From Akebia trifoliata (Eukaryota > Streptophyta > Magnoliopsida > Ranunculales > Lardizabalaceae), in assembly GCA_017979445.1 (NCBI GenBank), contig CM030711.1:38432757-38496756 (forward strand): DNA of 64,000 nucleotides. Reading direction: 5' to 3'. Under the pieces are notes generated by a model. That model searched no databases. It was not told where the DNA came from and saw only the letters and a list, made by a program, of their open reading frames with translations. The stretch's first letter is position 1. Each line of letters opens with the position of its first letter. This document shows, in pieces, positions 49,501-59,200 of this stretch. The position numbers were made by a program, and so were the translations under genes.

Positions 49501-52500
49501 AGACAGGTTCTTAATGTCGATAAAAATCCTATCTTGGAATGTTTGGGGGTTGAACATCAGTTTAAAAAGAGTTTCTATCGAGGTTTTTATTCAAATTAAT
49601 AAGCCTCATTTAATTTGTTTACAAGAAACTAAACTTAATTCTGTCTTAGGGTGGGATATTAGTGAGATTTTGGGTGTGAATCAGATTGGTTGGTCTTTGT
49701 TGCCTTCTTAGGGTGTTTCGACTAGGGTGTTAGTTATGTGGAATAAATCGGTTTTAGAAGTTGAGGATGATCTTATAGGTGCTTTTTCTGTATTGGTGCT
49801 GTGTAATTTAGTTGGTGAGGATTTCAAGTGGTTGTTTACAGGTGTGTATGGTTTGAATCTCGACGTGGAAAGATTGCATTTTTGGAATGAGTTGGATGAT
49901 GTCAGAGCTCGTTGGGATCGGCCGTGGTGCTTGGGAGGGGATTTTAATGTCATTTGTTTCTCTTTCGAAAAGAGTGGGGGAGCTAGGATTACTTCGAGAA
50001 TGAGATTTTTTGAGTCTTTTGTGGGTCGGAATGAATTAGTAGATATTCCATTATGTGGAGGAGGTTTCACATGGTCTAATCAACAAGTAAACTTAGTATT
50101 AAGCAGTCTGGACAGATTTTTAGTAACTCTTTGTTGGGAGGACAATTTCAGTAGAGTGGTTCAAGAGAAAGCTTTGAACCCGGTATCGGACCATGCTCCG
50201 ATCTTTTTGACAGCGAGTGTAACTAGGCATCGTCCAATCCCTTTTAGGTTCGAGAACATGTGCTTGTTTCATCCTAATTTCAAGGACTTAATAGTATCTT
50301 GGTGGAATGAACATCAATTTGAGGGTAGACCTGGTTCAGTGTTCATATTGAAGTTGAAGTTGGTCAAGGAAGAACTAAAAGGTTGGAATGCGGTTACATT
50401 TGGCAACTTAGATGTTAATAAGGAGTTACTTAAGGAGTTGGAGCTCATTGATCAAAAGGAAGAAGCCAGTGGTTTAAATGAGGAGGAGAGGTGTAGACGG
50501 GTAAATCTTAAAGAGAAATTTCAAAAGGTGGCAGAGTTGGAAGAGATTAGCTGAAGGCAAAAGTCAAGAATTAAGTGGTTGAAAGAAGATGGCAATACTA
50601 AATTATTTCACAAAATGGAAAATTATCATAGTCGTACAAATTTGATTACTCGTCTTAAGTTTGAAGGGGAGTAGAGAGAGGGGGAAAAGGAGGTGGCGGA
50701 AGGCATAGTGAATTACTACAAAGAGTTGTATACCAAGCAGTATATTGATAGACCTTGTTTAAATAATCTATCTTTTGACTCAATCTCTAGTGAGAGCTAG
50801 AGGTTGGAGCGTCTGTTTGATGAAGAAATGTTGGTGGCTATCTTGGGTATGGATGGTGACAAGGCACCGGGTCCGGATGGGTTTTCGATGGCTTTCTTCA
50901 AAAACAATTGGGAGGTTGTGAAAGGGGATTTGATTGTGGTTTTGATAGACTTCTATGAAGAAAGGTTCCTAGATATTGGGTTCAATTGCACGTTTGTGGC
51001 TCTTATTCCGAAGAAATCGGGTATGGAGGAAATATCGGATTTAAGACCAATTAGTCTAGAAGATTCGGTTTATAAGATCATTTCTAAGGTGCTTGTTGGG
51101 AGACTTAGAAAAGTGATTCCCACCATCATCAGAGCGACTCAAGGAGCCTTTGTGCATGGTAAACAAATATTAGATGGGGTTCTTATAGCTAACGAATGTA
51201 TCGATTACAGAAGGAAGACAAAGTTACCCGATTTAGTTTGAAAGTGGATCTTCAAAAGGCATATGATCATGTGAATTATAATTTTCTTAAGTACTTGATG
51301 AGAATGATAGGGTTCAACAATAGATGGGTTATTTGGATTATGAAATGCATCACGACGTCCACGTTCTCGATTTTAGTGAATGGATCCCCCTCCGACTTTT
51401 TTTGGAGTTCGAGGGGATTTCGTTAAGGTGACCCGTTATCGCCTTTTCTCTTCGTTATCGTTGTGGAGGCTTTGGGTCGTATACTTGCCAAAGCTTCGGA
51501 GCTTGGGCAAATTTTTGGGTTCAAGGCGAGTTTGGAAGGTATCTCCATTTCACATTTTCAAGTCGTAGATGACACTTATTTTTCTAGATTAGGTGCACTT
51601 TATGAATGATATTCTCGGTTGCTTTGAGGCTATATCGGGCATTCCGGTTAATTTCAGGAAGAGTACAATTTTCGGTGTGAGGACTTCGATAGGGGTTGAG
51701 ATGTTGGTGGCCTCCATCATATTTTAGGTTGGAAGTTTACCTTCTACATATTTAGGCCTCCCCTTGGGTTCGAGGTATAATAGTAAGGAAATTTGGGATC
51801 CGATTCTAGAAAAGATTGGGAAGAAATTAAGCATGTGGAAAGCAAGGTATCTCTCCAAAGGCGGCAAGTTGACTTTCATCAAAAGCACGTTATCTGCAAT
51901 CCCAAGCCATTTTCTCTCTTTTTTCCTTACCGAAATTTGTGGAGCGTAAACTTGATAGGTTATGTAGGAACTTCTTTTGGCATGACATAAATGGTAGTAG
52001 GAAATTGCACCGGTGTGTTGGAAGAAAGTGTGCATGACAAAGAGATATGGAGGTCTGGGCATAAAATTTTTTGGCTCTATGAACTCGGCTCTTCTAGGCA
52101 CGTGTTCATGGAGATTTGGGAGTGAGAGTGATAGCTTGTGGAGAAGGGTAATAAGGGACAAGTTTGGGGCTCCTAATAGTGGGTGGGAAAGAGGCGACAT
52201 TAAAGAGGCGTATGGGTGTGGAGTATGGAAAGGCATTATGAGGAGACTTCCAATGTTTCGAAAGAAGGTTAAATTTAAAGCAAGGAAGGGGGATAGAGTG
52301 ATGTTTTGGGAGGATTGGTGGTGTGGAGATTGGGCTTTGAACCTTTCATTCTCGGAGTTACACGAGCTTTCCTCAAAAAAAGGAGAATTCATCTCTTTTT
52401 TTATTCATAGAGAGGGGGAAGAGATTAGTTGGGACTATGGGTTCAGACGTTCTTTTAATGATTGGGAGCTTGAAAGTTTGGCGAGTTTTACAGAATGTTT

Positions 52501-55500
52501 ATAGGCGGCACAACTTGATCTAAATATGGAAAATAGACGATTGTGGGATGGATCTAAAGATGGAAATTTTACGGTGTAGTCTTTTCATTCTTTGGGAGCC
52601 TAAGTTGGCGATCTTAGCTTTCCATGTCCTGTGGTTTGGAGAACAAACATCCCTTCAAAGGTTTCAGTGTTTATGTGGCTCGTTACGCTTAAAAGATTGT
52701 CGACCATCAATTTGTTAAGAAATAAAGGTTTCTACTTTTAACAAGTTTTTGTAGTCTTTGTCAAGCAGACGGGCATTTGTTCTTACATTGCCGTTATGGT
52801 TACAAGATTTGGAGCCATTATCTAAATTTGTTTGGGGTGGTGGGGTGGTGGCCTAACTCGGTGAAAGTATTGATGAATATTTGGATGGAGTTGGGTAAAT
52901 ATCTTACAAAGGCAAAGCGGTTGTTATGGGATTTACTTCCATTTGCATTGTGCTGGCTGATTTGGAAGGAAAGGAACAATCGGGTGTTTGCTAGTAAAGC
53001 TAGGGATGAGCACAAGTTAGTTTTGGAGGTGTTAGCTTTGTTATTTTTTTGATGTAAAAGGTTTAAGGAATTTAGGGGCATTTTTTTTTGAAGATTTCCT
53101 TGTTAGATGGGAGAGGGTGTGCAATGTAAGTATGGGGTAGCTCCAGTGTTTTTTTCCAACTTTTTTGGCTGTAGCTGCCCTTTGTTAGGTTTGTAATGTT
53201 TTCTTTCGGATGGTTTACTCGACCTTCGTTTTTTCTCATGAATGATTTTATCTCTACCTATAAAAAAAAAAACCCTCTGTTGTCAAAAGTTGCGCCTATG
53301 CCCCGCTTTGCCCGCCTAGACCATCTAAGCGCCTAGGCCTTACCCGCTAAAAACGGGTTTCAAAAATCGCGGTTTTAAAGGGCAGTTACACAATTTTAAA
53401 TATAAATGGTGTCTCAAATTTTTAACTAATTTGTGAGGTGTCATAGATTAAAAAGATTAGTAGGTGGCATGTGCAAACATACAGAAATTGCAAACTTTAG
53501 GATTTATGAATGATTAAAATTTCTTCAAAAAATCATTTTTTAATTTTTAAATAGATAATCTTATATTTCCATCTTTTATCATTTTATATATTATAAAGGT
53601 CTTTGTTGTAATTTAAAGTATTAACTAAGGCTATTTGAAAGATAACATAATAAAAGGATATTTCTATTATTTTAAAAAAGTAAAAACTAACAAATGTAGT
53701 TATAGGGTTGTGGGGTTGTAATTTTATTCATTTTGACAAAGATGAACTTGATAATAATAGCTTTGATGTAAAGTTGGGGGCATTTTTTGTCTTCCAAATT
53801 TTGGCGTCAACAAACACGTACTCAGCCTTATCTTCTTATAACGATAAAGATGAAGGGAATCAAATTACTTCAATATATGCAGTTACATTTTTTTTTTCAT
53901 TTATCTTATGTATTAGTTGTGTTGACGTACTAGTTTGCTTGGTAGTTGGTAACTTAAGGTGTGTTTGGAAGTGGGAGTTAATCGGAGTTGGAGTTGGTTG
54001 GAGTTGTAATCAGTGGAGTTGTTTGGTTTATCTAGGAATTCAACCTAAGAGTTGTAAAAAAACTTCAACCCTTGCATTTTGCTAAGATCGGCTATGATTC
54101 AGTCGATTCAATTTGATTATATATATATAGGATGGCGTTATTACGACCCCCTTTGCGACACACCATTTTGTCTTATATGGGCAAAAATGTTTGGAATGGG
54201 CTGATTTTTTGTGAGGATGATCTCTGTGATGAGGGAATCATCTTGGCAAAAAATCATCCCATTCCAAAACTTCTAACCCCATCAAAATTGATTTACAAAA
54301 ATTGGACGGTCTAAAATTTTTTAACTTGTAAACATGGGGCTAGAAGTTTCATAATGAGCTGATTTTTGGCAAGGATGATCTCCTCACCATAGAGATCATC
54401 CTGACAAAAAATCAGCCCATTCCAAACATTTTTGCCCATATAAGACAAAATGGTGTGTCGCAAAGGGGGTCGTAATAACCCAACCCATATATATATATAT
54501 ATATATATATATATTACAAATAATTAACTTTAATTATTGATATAAATATTTATCATATTAAGTATATCATTCGAATCTAGGCGGATGTAGGGATGAATCC
54601 GTATTTAATCCGGATCCGACTCGGGTTAGGGACATCAACCCATATCCGACCCATATTTTTCTTCCGATCTACTCCAATCCAAACCCGCTAAATTTGGATC
54701 ACTCCAAATCCAGCCTATAAAATCCATGTCCTGCATCAATACCCCATACCTTATTTTACAAAGCATAAAAACTCGTGAGTCATATGACTCATTCATTGTG
54801 GGTTTGAAAAATGAACTTGCCTCGTGATTTCTACCCCTTTTATAGTACCTCGGGTCCCAGGTGTGCACTTTATGTGAAAAAAGTGGTGGCAGGTTTTAGT
54901 ATCTTAAAAGCTTCAATTTTAAGCAAGGTAAATAGCATTCTTTTTCCGCAAATGAAATGGAAGTATGGAACAATTTCATTTATACAGGCGTCCTTGTAAG
55001 ACTTACGCCCTACACTTTGATGCTTAAGCTGTACGGTTTGGACTATTTTGCTTCACATCTCAACGTTTGAAAACATCAGTTCAAGATGACATTATACTTT
55101 TTTTCTATTGCCATGCATCATGCAATTAGGTATGCTTCTCATCTTTCTTTTCTTCCTGCAGTATAAACCAGGATCATGTGACATTCAGGCTCATAAAGGT
55201 GATAAAATCAAAGTACACTATCGAGTAAGTGATAATGCAGTTTCAATTTTTTAAATTTCTGAATGGATGCCATAATAACAGAAATAACAAGATATGGTAT
55301 GTCACTGGTCTTACTTTTATGCTTTTTTAGTTCAATAACCTTCTTATATTGTGCAAATTCAATTTTACAACAATTTTTTTGATAAGTTAATTTTACAACA
55401 TCTATTTAGGAATTAGGGCTAATAATTAACTGTTGTATATTAAAAATAAAATTGGACGTTATCCTCAATGTCAAAGTTCTTATATTCATTGATCCAATTT

Positions 55501-56200
55501 ATCGAATAGTTCTCGTTGTAAAGTAGTAGTCGATTCTTCTATTTTTGTTGCTCCCTTGGGTAGGTCTTTTTGACCATTTTGTTCTAATAAGTCTTTTGTT
55601 TGCTCATAAATGTTTATTTATAAGAAAATATGACAAAACTGACATATTAGCAATTAAGCTTGATGGGTATGTTTCTACTGTATAAGATGGCCTTTATCTT
55701 TTCAGTGTTTCTTAGTAAATTATTCATAGAAGGCGATTAAGCAGTATCTTGAATATTTGGCCTGAAGAAAAGGAGATGAAGAGATTAAGGAAAGGTGGCA
55801 AGGATAGAAATTATTAATGAAGACTACACAAGAGACTTAAGACTAGGTGGAAACATATAGGAGACGGGATGGAGCAACAGAAGTTTTGAGAATCCTAGAG
55901 AAGGTCACAACGAGACGAGCTGTTTATCATTATGATAGGTGTCAAATGGAAGTGCAATGATACATGCAGTTGAGAGATCCTAACAGACAGCTAAATTTGA
56001 ACCTTGTTCCTACATGACCTCGAGGGCACATGTACTTAAATAGAAATAGGGAATTGAGAGTGTGAGCATTGCTAGCAAAGATGAAGATAGGTAGGATGAA
56101 GTATTGCAGTGTTCTAGGTCACCAAGTTGTTCAATATCAATTATGAAGACTAAAATGATGTCGGGTGACTGAAGAAAAAGTATTGTAGTACCTATCTATA

Positions 56201-56242
<42 letters not shown>

Positions 56243-59200
56243 AACAAAGGGGACAAATAACTGCACTACCTATAGGGGCATCAACCTTAAGATGCTCTAT
56301 GAAATTATGTTAAGGAGTCTTATAACAAATACTAAGAGAAAAAACAAAGATATCAAAGAACCGATTTTGTTTTATGCCAGAGAGATCAACCATTTAGGCA
56401 ATCTTTTTTTACTTAATAAAATAATGGAAAATAGGACACAGAGAGTTAATTGCTGGGTATTGGGGAAGGGGTAAGAAAGAAGTCCCAAGTGGATGTATTG
56501 ACATAATTAAGGACATATATAATTGCAATTAGTGTGAGAACAAATGGTAGGGGTTTTCTTTCAAAGCTTCTAAGAGTATTTCGTGGAGCTTGCTTCCTTT
56601 TGCCATTTGTTGGGGGATTTGGAAGAAAAGAAATAGTAGAATTTTCGAGGGAAAGAACAACATATTCATGATCTCATCTTATTAGAAAGTTTTTAAGGTG
56701 TTTAAAAGGATCTTTTTTGAGGATTTTGTTGTAAGGTGGGAGGTTATTTGTAACTTAGAGGCGGCCTAAGGGGGCTCCTTTTTCTCGCTTCTTTGTTAAG
56801 TTGTATTTGGGGTCTTCTTGACCCCGCCTTTTTCTCTCTTTTTAATAATATTTCAACTTATCAAAAAAGAAAAAAAAGAAAAAAAAAAAAAGAACAAATG
56901 GTGAATAAGAAAATGAGTTTCTTAGTTACAATTGGTTTACACTAGAGATCGTCTTTAAGTCTGTATATGTTTGCTCTAGTTATGAAGTAACTGGTCATAT
57001 TCAAGAACCCCTTTGGTGTATGTTATTTGCAGATGATGTTGTGTTAGCTTGATGAGAGTGAAGAGGGAGTGAATGGTAAAAATGAAACTCTAGAGAGCTG
57101 CTTTGGAGTCCATGGGCTTAAAAATAAGTAGAACCAAGATAAGAGTATTTGGATTACAACTTCAGTAATAAAACCATAGAGAGGAAGGACTAGTAATAAT
57201 TGATGGCCAAGAAATATCTTGAAGTGGCCATTTTTATAACCTTGGTTCTATTCCGTATGGACAGATTGTAAAGGTGGTTGTGCATAGAATTCGAGCTGGA
57301 TAGTTATACTGGATGTGTGTTTTGGAGTGCTATGAGACAGCGCATCCCAATCAAACTAAGAGGAATGTTTTGTGAGACTGATGTGAGACCAACTATGCTT
57401 TATGGTGCTGAATGTTGGGTAATGAAGAGACATGTTTATAGATTGAACATAGCAAAGATGGATGAGTGGAAAAACCGAAAAAAATGAAACTGGAAATGTA
57501 CGCATTCATGAAAATGTAGGAATAACCCCAATAGGTAATAAACTAAAGTAAAGTTGATTGAAATGGTTTGGTTATGTTCAAGGAAGGTCGGCTACTGCCC
57601 CAGTTAGAAGAAGTATGTAAGTTGAAGGTTCTAAAGACTAAGAGGAAGACAAAAAGGAATGTGGATTGAGATAGTGGATCCAAATATGAACATATTTGGA
57701 TTTACCAAGACATGGCTTTACACAAAATTGAACAAGATATCGTTCATTCAGACCCAAAATTTGGGATAAAGCTTTGATGATGCTGAGTATTGTTTTCACA
57801 GTGAGATGTATCTTTGCATATCAAGTGTACCATGGTTTTTCAGTGTATCACTGTATTGTACTTTTTCCTACGCTACATTTCGTTCCACCAGCTTGCCAAT
57901 ATGTTGAATGCTACTAAGATTTATCAAACCATAGAGAGGAGTATTAGGGTATTATTTTTTGCTTGTGTTCCTATGAATGTGCATCTCTTTTCTAATGTAG
58001 TACTATAGGTTCGGACTCACTCTAGTTATAAAGCTATAGGTTTGTTCTTTTATGAGGGCATAAGGCAGCTTCATAAAATCTGTGAAATATGATTTGTTTG
58101 GCAGATGCTTTTGTTTTGCATTGTTTTTTGTGTTAATATGAATATTACAGCTATTAATCTTCTAATTAATGTATCAAGGTAGATCATTTTAAACAATAGA
58201 AGTATTAGAACTCTTTTACGTTGAAGTTTTTCAAAAAGACTTCATCTAGAAATCCTTCTCACTTGAAGTGTTTCCTTCCATACTCGATTAAAATCATCTC
58301 ATATTTACCTGTTACAAATGTCAAGAGTAGTCACTCTTCTGAATTGGTCAGACTTATAAAATGCATGTTTTTTTCTCACTGTCTTACTCAAATGGACAAT
58401 TAGGTATAGTAAGTAAATCATAGTGAATTGCATCTTCGCCTGATTTTTGAGTTATTTTGTTACAATGGCAATGGGTTTAATTTCTTCAGCATGTTCAAAA
58501 TTTACATTGAGTTAAGTTGCACTCAAACCATTTTATCAACATATAACCCGCAAATAGTAAATTTGGAGATTTTTGGTTCTTTTCAATGGACTTGATTAGA
58601 AGTTCATGTTTCCATTTTTACTACGTTAATGAATTATTTTCATTTTTTAACTAATGCTACTGGACATGGCAGGGAACACTTACAGATGGAACTGTTTTCG
58701 ATTCCAGTTTTGAAAGGGGTGACCCTATTGAGTTTGAGCTCGGAAGTGGTCAAGTAATTAAAGGTGAGCATTAATGAATCATTGATTAATACTTTGGTAC
58801 ACTGGACCACCTTCTTTGTATTGTAAATAAATAGAATGCAGCAGTGATCCTAGAGTTGACAAACGAAAGGGAAACACCACAAGAACATACGTCTACAGGT
58901 TGAAAGCTTCCGAGTCCATGGTTTTTCAAACTACATCCTATAAACTAAACAATACGAGCTACAATGGGCCACGGCACTAGAAGTTTTGCTTACCATTAGG
59001 TGCAAGTTGAAATATTTAACATCTCCTACCGGCTTGGACTTTGGTGAATTATGAAGATTGGGTGGGAGAGGATGCTCATATTAGATCCCTTCTATGTAAT
59101 TGTATTTTGATCGATCTGCTGGCCCAATACAGCTCTGCCTTTTGATCCTTATGCATAAGGCGTAGGACACTGTTAATATCAGGACGTCCGACCATAAATG

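Larger units (their letters stand above)
47390..53272 (+). mobile_element. L1-type LINE, degenerate, near full length
   Basis: In order: an ORF1-like segment, an endonuclease domain, a reverse transcriptase and a Cys/His (zf-RVT) tail, ending in a poly-A run at 53261-53272 preceded by CTCTACCTAT. All lie on the plus strand, the sense strand of the host FKBP gene. Several stops and frameshifts break every domain. The 5' limit is uncertain and I could not find a target-site duplication. It also carries an internal tandem duplication at 48555-48780. Confidence 0.8.
43973..55161 (+). other. Giant transposon-filled intron 2 of the FKBP gene
   Basis: This intron separates the exon ending GGTGTCAAG from the exon starting TATAAACCAGG. 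It holds a TRIM (45423-45873), a near full-length L1 (about 47390-53272), a fragment of the ATCCGACTCGGGT repeat (54575-54660) and a long-armed MITE (54130-54485). The stretch 44000-45420 and 45880-47380 is otherwise without recognisable features. Confidence 0.85.

Noticed and set aside
49708..50070. 120-aa minus-strand frame
   Set aside because: Antisense shadow of the LINE endonuclease domain.
51724..52392. 222-aa minus-strand frame
   Set aside because: It is the antisense shadow of the LINE ORF2 C-terminal region, which has clear homology on the plus strand.
47390..53290. Target-site duplication for the large L1
   Set aside because: The sequence after the poly-A run (CCCTCTGTTGTC) has no match I can find at the uncertain 5' end, so no duplication is claimed.
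53273..53400. Possible MITE with GCCTAGGC words after the LINE
   Set aside because: Words such as GCGCCTAGGCCTTACC resemble a known type of plant repeat, but I could not find a matching second end.
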